In this document: in pieces, positions 1 to 6,050 of the stretch
Numbering within the stretch: position 1 is the first letter of the stretch
Layout: every line of letters starts with the position of its first letter
DNA from: DTSX01 sp964633465
GTDB lineage: Bacteria; Pseudomonadota; Gammaproteobacteria; Steroidobacterales; UBA11654
NCBI GenBank assembly: GCA_964633465.1
Contig: CAZWGB010000056.1
Span: 1 to 7,756 of the forward strand
Length of the DNA: 7,756 bases
Reading direction: 5' to 3'
Translations under genes and position numbers: made by a program
Notes under the pieces: model-generated
What the model was told of the DNA's origin: nothing
Seen by the model: only the letters and a program-made list of their open reading frames with translations
Databases searched by the model: none

Positions 1-151
1 CAAAATACTCAAGATCTGTTCTAAAGTAATTTGTGGCAACTGTGTAGTCTTTCCAACGCTGCCACTCATTAAGAATATTCAACTCAGAGGTTCTGCTGTG
101 AAAGGGTGTCTCGTAATACGACTTCTTGTAATGATCTTGTTGCAACAACAT
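1..151 (-). CDS. GcvT-like aminomethyltransferase-family protein, N-terminal fragment (cut by window edge)
   Basis: Open minus-strand frame starting at ATG 151-149 and running off the left edge; 50 codons are visible. The peptide has HSRTSELN at about residues 18-25, W30 and W33 in an EWQRWKDY stretch, then TNYFRTDLEYF at about 41-51. The pattern H-x-RT, paired Trp, then (E)YFA matches my memory of the N-terminus of GcvT-family proteins (glycine cleavage T-protein, folate-dependent demethylases), just before the usual 'IRN-x-AGLFD' segment. Such proteins transfer a one-carbon unit from a substrate to tetrahydrofolate. The start has an AAAGGA SD (160-165) 8 bases upstream, inside the end of the preceding oxidoreductase gene, whose TAA is separated from this ATG by one base. 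It is therefore the fourth gene of the minus-strand operon. The folate-binding body and C-terminal domain are not visible, so the substrate cannot be told; a classical GcvT is less likely in this context than a specialised paralogue. Confidence 0.62.
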   Translation of the reverse strand, partial: MLLQQDHYKKSYYETPFHSRTSELNILNEWQRWKDYTVATNYFRTDLEYF

Positions 152-152
152 A

Positions 153-1727
153 TTAGGATTCCTTTATCATTAATTCGACTGCAGCATTCCTACCAACGGT
201 CCCCATAAGACCGCCTCCTGGGTGGGCTCCTGCACCACAAATATACAAAGACTCTATTGGAGTCGAATATTGTCCCATACCAGAAATGGGTCGCAACATC
301 AGAAATTGATCAAATGTCAACTCGCCATGATGCCAATGGCCACCGGTGATCCCATATTCAGACTCAATATCTTTGGGAGTCAGCAATTCAGCATGCAGGA
401 TTTGCTCTTTAATCCCGGGTGCATATTGATTTAAAGTATTAACTATATTCTCAAGCACTGCCGGCTTTGCCTTGTCCCAACCTTCTTTCAAGGCGTAAGG
501 GGTGTAATTCACGATTGCAGACAAAACATGGTGGCCCTCGGGGGCCAAAGAGGCATCGTGTATGCTTGGAATAATTATTTCCATAGCCAACTGGTCAGAG
601 CAAGCCTGGTACTTTGTGAAGTCGAAAGCCTGTTCAAGATAATGCATGGTTGGAGATAGGACTATTCTTTGCCCTAAATCGTTTGCATCAACTCCATTGA
701 ATGTGGGAAGTGCAGAAAGGGCTAAATGGACTTTGGAAGCGTTGCCTCTCATCCTAATGTTTTGAATTTTGTGGATGAAACCAGCCTCTAAGTGTCTAGG
801 TCCAACCAGACACATAAATGTGCTTTTTGGGTCAATTCCTGAAACCACAACATCCGCATTTATCTCATCACCGTTCTCAAGAGTGATACCACAGACTTTC
901 CCAGATGCATCCAAACGGATTTCTTGAACGGAAGAATCAACCATTATTTTTGCACCTAGTTTTTCAGCGCTGTTTTTCAAAGCATCTGCATAAGAGCTCA
1001 TGCCTCCGTTGGGAATAGCATATGCTCCCTGGACCCCATCTATTTCTCCAGTGAGTTGGTGCAAATAAGTAATCACACTATTATTGGTTCTTGGTCCCAG
1101 ATGATTTCCAAGGACGGCATCTATAGCCACAGTTCCTTTGATAAAATCATCATCAAAATATTCATCAAGCAGATCATATACATTGATTGCTATAAATTTG
1201 AGCATGTCACTCATGTCTTCCTTGCCCATACTTCTTAAATTCCAGCCCAATTCCATAAGACCTAAGATGTCTTTCTTTTTGTCAGATCCGATTCTGGGAG
1301 GGCTGTGTCGATAAGCAGATCTGAAGAAACGAGCCAATTTATTGACCTTCTTCTTAAAGGCTTTATATTCTTGTTGCTCCCGAGTGGTTATTCCCCCTCC
1401 AGCTATACGGTCACCATCAATCACTAAGGCATCACCATTGGGGTTGAGCGAAATTGTTTTTAAACCACTGGCCGCGAATTCCAGGCCATGTTTTTTGAGA
1501 TTGAGATATTTTTGTATATTTGCATCCAGCATGTGCAAGAGATGAGCGGCTCCTGGAACTGTATAACCCTCTACAAACTCCCTTGTGGATGCCATACCGC
1601 CAATTTGCGACCGAGCTTCATACAACTCCACCGAAAACCCAGTTTTAGCAAGATAAGCTGCACAGGTCAGTGCATTGTGGCCACCACCAACAATGACTAT
1701 TTTTTTATTCTTCTTAGTCATCGTCAT
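153..1727 (-). CDS. PYROXD2/CrtI-like NAD(P)/FAD-dependent oxidoreductase (second paralogue)
   Basis: 524-residue flavoprotein of the COG1233 (phytoene dehydrogenase-like, PYROXD2-like) branch of the amine oxidase superfamily. An N-terminal Rossmann motif VGGGHNALTCAAYLAKTG (13-30) is followed by the ribose-binding acid E37 in LYEA and IGGMA (42-46). A PNGGMSSYADAL stretch (239-250) corresponds to the 'GGMG' segment of the family. The C-terminal FAD motif YICGAGAHPGGGLMG (495-509) is intact. No signal peptide or membrane segment is seen, so it is probably cytosolic. It overlaps the upstream paralogue by 14 bases and lacks a clear SD, so translation is probably coupled; ATG 1721 (Met3) is an alternative start. 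Family length is about 500-580 residues, so it looks complete. Annotation as phytoene desaturase would mislead: no carotenoid genes are near. The partners (aminotransferase, GcvT-like protein) make oxidation of an amine or another C-N or C-C bond more plausible. The substrate is unknown. Confidence 0.88.
   Translation of the reverse strand: MTMTKKNKKIVIVGGGHNALTCAAYLAKTGFSVELYEARSQIGGMASTREFVEGYTVPGAAHLLHMLDANIQKYLNLKKHGLEFAASGLKTISLNPNGDALVIDGDRIAGGGITTREQQEYKAFKKKVNKLARFFRSAYRHSPPRIGSDKKKDILGLMELGWNLRSMGKEDMSDMLKFIAINVYDLLDEYFDDDFIKGTVAIDAVLGNHLGPRTNNSVITYLHQLTGEIDGVQGAYAIPNGGMSSYADALKNSAEKLGAKIMVDSSVQEIRLDASGKVCGITLENGDEINADVVVSGIDPKSTFMCLVGPRHLEAGFIHKIQNIRMRGNASKVHLALSALPTFNGVDANDLGQRIVLSPTMHYLEQAFDFTKYQACSDQLAMEIIIPSIHDASLAPEGHHVLSAIVNYTPYALKEGWDKAKPAVLENIVNTLNQYAPGIKEQILHAELLTPKDIESEYGITGGHWHHGELTFDQFLMLRPISGMGQYSTPIESLYICGAGAHPGGGLMGTVGRNAAVELMIKES
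160..165 (-). promoter_or_regulatory. Shine-Dalgarno site for the GcvT-like gene
   Basis: AAAGGA on the minus strand, 8 bases before ATG 151-149 and embedded in the last codons (Ile-Lys-Glu-Ser) of the second oxidoreductase. It supports the existence of the truncated GcvT-like gene and tight coupling through a TAATATG junction. Confidence 0.65.
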
Positions 1728-3330
1728 CAGACTCAGGCACTATATTCTTACGTTTCAAGTCGAATAACATTTCTCTGGCTGCATTGGCGCCAGGTGCTGC
1801 CATGACTCCCCCTCCTGGGTGAGTACTAGATCCACACATATAAAAACCTTTTACCGGACCTCTGAATTGTGCATAACCTGGAAACGGTCGGTTAAAAAAC
1901 ATCTGGTCCATGGTTAATTCACCCTGAAAGATGTTGCCTTCAGTAAGCCCAATTTCATTTTCAATGTCTTGTGGGCTTCTAACTTCAGCATGGACAATGA
2001 GGTCTTTAAAATTAGGGCTGTACTCAGCAATTTTATCAATCACTGTGGATCCAAAAGCATCTCTGTCTTTATCGGTCCATGCACCGGTAGATAACTTGGC
2101 AGGTGCATATTGCACAAAGACAGACATATAATGTTTTCCCGGAGGTGACATTGTCGGATCCGTCATCGTAGGAATAAGCACGTCTGTATAAGGGTCTCGA
2201 GACCAGCGTCCGTTTTTCCAGTCGTCGTATGCTCTTTCCATACGTTCCAAAGAATCAATAAAATGCATATCGGCATAAATCAAGGGGTTTTTCTCGCCCA
2301 TTGCCGGAAACTCTGGAAGACCATCGAGAGCAATATTCAGCTTTCCTGAGGAACCTCTGATTTTAAAATTGTCGACCTGTTTAAGTATTTTCTTACTCAA
2401 GTCCTTAGGATCAAATAATTTCTGGTAGGTTCTTTTAACATCCAAATTTGAAACAACATTTTTGGCATAGTATTCATCACCGTTAGCCAACACCACACCC
2501 TTTGTACGACCATTCTTGACGATAATTTGAGAAACTTCTGATTCCTTCTTTATTTCTCCATCATGATCTTGAAAAGCTCCAGCCAATGCATTAGAGATTG
2601 CTCCCATACCTCCTCTTGCATATCCCCAAGACCCTATACTGCCGTCTACTTCACCCATATAGTGATGCAATAAAACATACGCCGTTCCTGGTGAGTAAAC
2701 TCCCAATCCGCTACCAATAATGCCACTGCCAGAAAGCGCTGCTTTGATTACATCGGTTTCAAAATACTCTTCAAGATATTCAGCAACACTCATTGTGTAA
2801 AAACGAATGGTGTCGTAAATTGTTTGTTCCCCCAGATTGTACAAGCGCTTGAATAAATAAATTAACTCGCCTAGATCTTTGGGTTTAAAGGAAGTGGGAT
2901 CCGGCGGAGTTCTTAAAAGCATTGGTTTGATAAAGCGGCATTGTCGAGAAACATCTCTAGAAAATCTCACAAAAGCATCAGCATCTTTTTTAGAAAAACG
3001 ACTGATTTCCCTTCTGAACATGTCAGCATCCGAGTAACCACCAAAAATATCACCGTTTTCCATAAAAGTTACGCTGCCGCCGTAAGCAAGTATTTGGAGA
3101 CCGTATTTTTGCAAATTCAGATCGCGAAAAATTTCGGGTCTTAAAAGACTGCAAACATATGAGCAATTGGAATAGGTCCAACCATCGTGAAGCACACGGC
3201 TAACGGCTGCTCCACCAATGTAATCGTTTTTCTCAAGAAGTAAAACTTTGAGGCCTGACTTAGCTAGATAAGCAGCATTGGTCAAACCATTGTGACCTGC
3301 ACCGATAACAATGGCATCGTATTTACTCAA
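1714..3330 (-). CDS. PYROXD2-like NAD(P)/FAD-dependent oxidoreductase (first paralogue, TTG start)
   Basis: 538-residue COG1233 flavoprotein that resembles vertebrate PYROXD2 more closely than its neighbour does. Visible motifs: IGAGHNGLTNAAYLAKSG (9-26) with E33 and IGGAA (38-42); SYVCSLLRPEIF (57-68); YVLLHHYMGEVDG (218-230) then GSWGYARGGMGA (233-244); and the C-terminal FAD motif YMCGSSTHPGGGVMAAPG (497-514). The start codon is TTG, chosen because an AAGGAG SD lies exactly 6 bases upstream (3337-3342) and the Rossmann strand begins within four residues. The start overlaps the aminotransferase stop by 8 bases. The C-terminus ends in four Asp (535-538), encoded by the bases that also supply the start of the next gene. 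Proteins of this family bind FAD and catalyse dehydrogenation or oxidation; most bacterial members have no known substrate. Having two diverged copies side by side suggests successive steps or a heteromeric enzyme rather than redundancy. No export signal is visible. Confidence 0.9.
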   Translation of the reverse strand: MSKYDAIVIGAGHNGLTNAAYLAKSGLKVLLLEKNDYIGGAAVSRVLHDGWTYSNCSYVCSLLRPEIFRDLNLQKYGLQILAYGGSVTFMENGDIFGGYSDADMFRREISRFSKKDADAFVRFSRDVSRQCRFIKPMLLRTPPDPTSFKPKDLGELIYLFKRLYNLGEQTIYDTIRFYTMSVAEYLEEYFETDVIKAALSGSGIIGSGLGVYSPGTAYVLLHHYMGEVDGSIGSWGYARGGMGAISNALAGAFQDHDGEIKKESEVSQIIVKNGRTKGVVLANGDEYYAKNVVSNLDVKRTYQKLFDPKDLSKKILKQVDNFKIRGSSGKLNIALDGLPEFPAMGEKNPLIYADMHFIDSLERMERAYDDWKNGRWSRDPYTDVLIPTMTDPTMSPPGKHYMSVFVQYAPAKLSTGAWTDKDRDAFGSTVIDKIAEYSPNFKDLIVHAEVRSPQDIENEIGLTEGNIFQGELTMDQMFFNRPFPGYAQFRGPVKGFYMCGSSTHPGGGVMAAPGANAAREMLFDLKRKNIVPESDDDD

Positions 3331-4645
3331 CGTTTTCTCCTTTCAACGTAATCTCAAGTGCTGTCCTGAATGCATCTAGAGTGGGCTCCAATGCATCCTT
3401 GGCATGAGCCTCACAAATAAACCACGGCTCTCTTGGATCGAACTCGCATAATACCCCAAATTCAAGCAATTCTTCAGCAAGTTTTTCATACAATGGATAA
3501 TTGGAGTTTTTAAAATCTCGAGCATTTGTGGGGGGTTTTTCCGAAAAAAACAATCCCGACATCGATGGATGTCCTGTAAAGCTATGTGGGATATTGTGAT
3601 CTGTCAAAATTCGGCTTAATCCATCCCTTAGGTCTAGTCCGTATTGATTCACAGTTGCAAGAGCATTCGTTGATTCAATAATCTCCAGTGTTTTGTTGGC
3701 TGCAGATATTGCAACTGAATGGGCGGTGAACGTACCTCCGTGCAAAACCCCTCCGTATTTTATACTACGCATTAAATCTTCTTTGCCACAAACCGCAGCA
3801 ATCGGGTAACCGTTGGCCATCGATTTTGCAAAAGTACAGATATCAGCCTCAATGCCATAAAGTTCTTGGACGCCTCCTTTTGCTACTCTAAATCCTGTTT
3901 TAACTTCATCAATAACCATAACAATATTGTAACGGTCACAGAGTGATCGAACGGCCTTAATATACTCAGGTTCAGCGGCAATTGAGCAGCAATTCCCGAG
4001 TATAGGCTCAATGAGGAGAGTACCTATCTCATTGTGTTTTTTCTTCAGTACATCTTCCAATCGGTTGGCATTGTTAAATGGTACCAGCGTCATCATCTCC
4101 CCGATTCTGCTTGGCACACCATAACTGGTAGGTTTCACTTTTGGATCTCCCAGCTCTGGATCCCACTCATCCAGATCCACGTCCCAAAGGACTGAATCTG
4201 AAACACCGTGATAACCGCCTTCAATCATAATGTATCCATCGCGTTTGCTATACGCTCTGCCAACTCTTAAGGCGGCCATTACTGCTTCGGTGCCTGAATT
4301 TGAAAAACGAACCAATTCAGCGGAGGACACCATTGATGAGATCTTTTGTGCAACCTCATACTCCAACTCGGTAGAAAGTGCAAAAACCCCTCCTATCTCC
4401 ATCCCTTCTCGTGCTGCTTGGTCAACCCTTGGGTCTGCATAACCCAAAATGTATGGACCGTAGGCCAATCGGTAATCAATGTATTCGTTCCCATCAATAT
4501 CTTGAATTCTGCAACCAGAAGCCCGGTCTACATAAATAGTTTCTTCATCACCCCAATACCTAAAATTGGAAGTTACTCCAAGGGGCAGCTTATGAATCGC
4601 TTTCTGAAAATGCTGGTTACTTTTTTTGATAGATCTCGTTGTCAT
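3323..4645 (-). CDS. Class III PLP aminotransferase, glutamate-1-semialdehyde-aminomutase-like (HemL family)
   Basis: 440-residue fold-type I PLP enzyme of the COG0001 group. It starts with MTTRS and a PLGVTSNFRYW stretch (21-31) equivalent to the 'PGGVNSPVRA' of HemL. YGPYILGYADPRV (62-74) matches 'GPMILGHAHP'. The SNSGTEAVMAALR motif (115-127) binds PLP phosphate; VIDEVKTGFR (244-253) carries D246, which contacts the pyridine nitrogen; the Schiff-base lysine is K274 in FAKSMANGYP. T305 in HGGTFTAHS is the cross-subunit phosphate ligand, where HemL usually reads 'GT(Y/F)-x-GNP'; the NP is replaced by HS. That change and the catabolic neighbours argue against tetrapyrrole synthesis and for a side-group aminotransferase or aminomutase acting on an unknown amino compound. 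It is the first gene of the minus operon. There is no good SD upstream: an AAAGG sits about 16 bases away, so the start rests on family alignment. Confidence 0.9.
   Translation of the reverse strand: MTTRSIKKSNQHFQKAIHKLPLGVTSNFRYWGDEETIYVDRASGCRIQDIDGNEYIDYRLAYGPYILGYADPRVDQAAREGMEIGGVFALSTELEYEVAQKISSMVSSAELVRFSNSGTEAVMAALRVGRAYSKRDGYIMIEGGYHGVSDSVLWDVDLDEWDPELGDPKVKPTSYGVPSRIGEMMTLVPFNNANRLEDVLKKKHNEIGTLLIEPILGNCCSIAAEPEYIKAVRSLCDRYNIVMVIDEVKTGFRVAKGGVQELYGIEADICTFAKSMANGYPIAAVCGKEDLMRSIKYGGVLHGGTFTAHSVAISAANKTLEIIESTNALATVNQYGLDLRDGLSRILTDHNIPHSFTGHPSMSGLFFSEKPPTNARDFKNSNYPLYEKLAEELLEFGVLCEFDPREPWFICEAHAKDALEPTLDAFRTALEITLKGENVE
3337..3342 (-). promoter_or_regulatory. Shine-Dalgarno site that decides the TTG start of the first oxidoreductase
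   Basis: AAGGAG on the minus strand, 6 bases before TTG 3330-3328 and inside the last codons of the aminotransferase gene. It is the strongest SD of the minus operon. Its exact spacing supports TTG initiation; there is no ATG or GTG nearby in frame before the Rossmann motif. Confidence 0.75.
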
Positions 4646-4697
4646 GTTTAAAAGAAATTTGCCTTTAGGTCATATGGAATACAAAGAAGAAACTCGA

Positions 4698-4712
4698 TCC
4701 TCTAATTGAGGA
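4698..4712. repeat. Short inverted repeat (5-base arms)
   Basis: TCCTC (4698-4702) and GAGGA (4708-4712) flank a TAATT centre. It could be a second operator half-site pair about 35 bases from the larger palindrome, but its sequence differs from that palindrome, so a shared binding protein is not implied. It is short enough to occur by chance. Confidence 0.25.
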
Positions 4713-4737
4713 GCATAGATCAGAATCTAGTAACGGG

Positions 4738-4747
4738 TATAGATAAT
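4738..4747 (+). promoter_or_regulatory. Possible -10 element for the acyl-CoA dehydrogenase operon
   Basis: TATAGATAAT contains two overlapping -10-like hexamers (TATAGA, 4 of 6; GATAAT, 5 of 6). I see no convincing -35 at 16-18 bases, so an activator would be needed or the call is wrong. The predicted start is near 4754, inside the 4747-4767 palindrome. Confidence 0.2.
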
Positions 4748-4767
4748 ATTAAATGGAGAATTTAATA
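4747..4767. repeat. Perfect palindrome with 8-base arms, operator or hairpin candidate
   Basis: The left arm TATTAAAT (4747-4754) is the exact reverse complement of the right arm ATTTAATA (4760-4767), around a 5-base centre GGAGA (4755-4759). Symmetric AT-rich sites of this size between divergent operons are typical of dimeric repressor operators. On a plus-strand transcript it would also form a weak hairpin that puts the SD-like GGAG in its loop. It overlaps the candidate ATG at 4753 and lies between the two candidate -10 boxes. Confidence 0.5.
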
Positions 4768-4851
4768 AATATGTCATCCGATTATCATAATAAAATATTT
4801 CTACCTTTGAAAGAACAGAATCGAATGTTATCTCTATTTCAGAAAGAGTAA
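4753..4851 (+). CDS. Possible small ORF upstream of the acyl-CoA dehydrogenase (32 codons)
   Basis: ATG 4753 to TAA 4849-4851 encodes 32 residues beginning MENLINMSSDYHNK and ending in SLFQKE; I recognise no family. A second in-frame ATG at 4771 has a GGAG (4755-4758) 12 bases upstream, giving 26 residues. The stop is one base from the ATG of a further 14-codon ORF (4853-4897) that spans the acyl-CoA dehydrogenase SD and start, so a chain of coupled translation is conceivable. The peptide is mixed and hydrophilic with no transmembrane or leader-peptide codon bias. It may be a chance frame in an AT-rich leader. Confidence 0.2.
   Translation: MENLINMSSDYHNKIFLPLKEQNRMLSLFQKE
4784..4811 (-). 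promoter_or_regulatory. Candidate sigma70-type promoter for the aminotransferase/oxidoreductase operon
   Basis: Read on the minus strand: a -35-like TTCAAA (4811-4806, 4 of 6 to consensus), a 16-base spacer, and a -10-like TATGAT (4789-4784, 5 of 6). Transcription would begin near 4777, giving a leader of about 130 bases before ATG 4645. The palindrome at 4747-4767 would lie just downstream of the start, a position typical of repressor operators. AT-rich DNA yields such matches by chance, so this is tentative. Confidence 0.3.
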
Positions 4852-4873
4852 TATGAACTTAGAAAATTCTTGT

Positions 4874-4880
4874 AAAGGAG
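4874..4880 (+). promoter_or_regulatory. Strong Shine-Dalgarno site of the acyl-CoA dehydrogenase
   Basis: AAAGGAG lies 6 bases before ATG 4887 and is the best SD on the plus strand. It fixes the start of the gene despite several other ATG codons in the leader. Confidence 0.8.
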
Positions 4881-4886
4881 AAGTAA

Positions 4887-6050
4887 ATGCATATTGATTT
4901 GCCAGAAAATGCAAAAAAATGGGCTTCGATTGCTGAAGGATTCCTTGAGAAAACAATGCCCTGGGAAGTTGAGGCTGAGATGAATGAAGGGAAACTTCCA
5001 GAGAAAGTAGATGCCGAACACAGACAAATGGCAATAGATCTTGGTCTGAGTTCCATGGACATGCCTAAATTCTATGGCGGTCAGGACTTAGGTATTCTCG
5101 AGCAAGTGGTGGTCTGGGAAATCTTAGGACGAGGAACAAATGCTCTCACTTGGTGTTTTTCAGAGCCTCAATCATGGATGTTGGATGCTTGCAACGATGA
5201 ACAAATTGAATCCTACGTCCTGCCTTTGATGGATGGAAGAAAACACGAATGTTATGCAATTACTGAAACGGAATCGGGATCAGAAGTACAGGTAGACACA
5301 TCCGCAGAGAAAATTGATAACGGTTACCGAATCAATGGCGAAAAATGGTTTGTTACCGGAGCAAATCATGCCGATTTTTTCTTTATCCAAGCAAAAATTT
5401 TCAAGGGAAAAGAAAATCTCGGTGATGCCTTGTTTTTTCTTGATATGGGAACAGAAGGGATTGAACTTGTGCGTACACCATTATTCTCTCACACGTTTGA
5501 CAGTCACCATCCTATTTATAAATTTAACAATGTTTTTATCCCACAAAAAAACCTTATTGGTTCTGAGAGTGACGGCATGAGCTATACGCGCTCTTGGTTT
5601 CGCAGAGAAAGACTGATGATAGCTGCCAGATGTTGTGGTGCTGCTGCTAGACTGATTGAAGAAGCAACTGATTTTGCCAATCAGAGAAATATTCAAGGAG
5701 AAGCATTGTCTGAAAGACAAGCAATACAATTTATGCTCGCTGATTCCGTCACAGAGCTCTGGGCTGCTCGATTAATGCTCTATGAAACAGCCAAGGCGCA
5801 TGATCGTGATGAAGACTTAAATTCCCTTCACTATCGCTGCTCTGCGGTCAAACTGTTTGCATCAGAAATGGCCAACAAAGTTGCCGACAGAGTCGTTCAA
5901 ATCTTTGGCGGCCGTGGCTACATGAGAGAAAATACCGCAGAACGATTCTTTCGTGAGCTAAGAGTTGACAGAATTTGGGAAGGCACCAGTGAAATCCAAA
6001 GAATAATCATTGCCAGAGGGTTGATTAAAAAGGGATTAAAAAACTTATGA
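4887..6050 (+). CDS. Acyl-CoA dehydrogenase family protein (CaiA-like)
   Basis: 387-residue flavoenzyme of normal family length (about 380-400) that would catalyse alpha,beta-dehydrogenation of an acyl-CoA, passing electrons to electron-transfer flavoprotein. Domain order: N-terminal helices (about 1-115), central beta domain (about 120-225) with the FAD-contact segment YAITETESGSE (123-133; usually '(A/L)TEPxAGSD') and GEKWFVTGA (151-159, equivalent to 'G-x-K-x-WITNG'), then the C-terminal helical domain with RERLMIAARCCGAA (240-253) and IFGGRGYMRE (339-348). The catalytic base is E365 in RIWEGTSEIQR, the usual C-terminal position of short- and medium-chain types. The gene is first in the plus operon, has a strong SD and overlaps the SDR gene by 4 bases. 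The general pattern is like CaiA-type and other catabolic acyl-CoA dehydrogenases; the chain or substrate cannot be read from sequence. No CoA ligase or CoA transferase is encoded in the window. Confidence 0.92.
   Translation: MHIDLPENAKKWASIAEGFLEKTMPWEVEAEMNEGKLPEKVDAEHRQMAIDLGLSSMDMPKFYGGQDLGILEQVVVWEILGRGTNALTWCFSEPQSWMLDACNDEQIESYVLPLMDGRKHECYAITETESGSEVQVDTSAEKIDNGYRINGEKWFVTGANHADFFFIQAKIFKGKENLGDALFFLDMGTEGIELVRTPLFSHTFDSHHPIYKFNNVFIPQKNLIGSESDGMSYTRSWFRRERLMIAARCCGAAARLIEEATDFANQRNIQGEALSERQAIQFMLADSVTELWAARLMLYETAKAHDRDEDLNSLHYRCSAVKLFASEMANKVADRVVQIFGGRGYMRENTAERFFRELRVDRIWEGTSEIQRIIIARGLIKKGLKNL

Larger units (their letters stand above)
4646..4886. other. Divergent intergenic control region
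   Basis: 241 bases between the starts of two divergent operons, richer in A and T than the flanking genes. It contains a perfect palindrome at 4747-4767, a shorter inverted repeat at 4698-4712, candidate promoters on both strands, a possible 32-codon ORF at 4753-4851, a 14-codon ORF at 4853-4897 that runs into the acyl-CoA dehydrogenase gene, and that gene's strong SD. No regulator gene lies in the window, so any DNA-binding protein would be encoded elsewhere. I recognise no riboswitch fold and no terminator here. Confidence 0.7.

Noticed and set aside
1488..1805. 105-codon plus-strand ORF across the junction of the two oxidoreductases
   Set aside because: It is antisense to two well-supported genes, has no SD and no recognisable domain; it is a shadow frame.
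1714..3330. Phytoene desaturase (carotenoid synthesis) identity for the oxidoreductases
   Set aside because: The motifs fit the PYROXD2-like branch, and no phytoene synthase, lycopene cyclase or isoprenoid gene is present.
3323..4645. True hemL (tetrapyrrole synthesis)
   Set aside because: The operon context is not tetrapyrrole-related and the phosphate-binding segment differs; the gene symbol was withheld.
4346..4651. 101-codon plus-strand ORF opposite the aminotransferase N-terminus
   Set aside because: It lies antisense to conserved HemL-like motifs and shows no protein-family features.
4834..5062. Three nested minus-strand ORFs (62-67 codons) over the acyl-CoA dehydrogenase start
   Set aside because: They are in different frames over the same DNA, antisense to a clear gene with a strong SD, and have no family match.
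5541..5556. Run of seven A in the acyl-CoA dehydrogenase as a phase-variation tract
   Set aside because: It is short, encodes ordinary residues (Gln-Lys-Asn) in an intact frame, and such runs are common in AT-rich genes.
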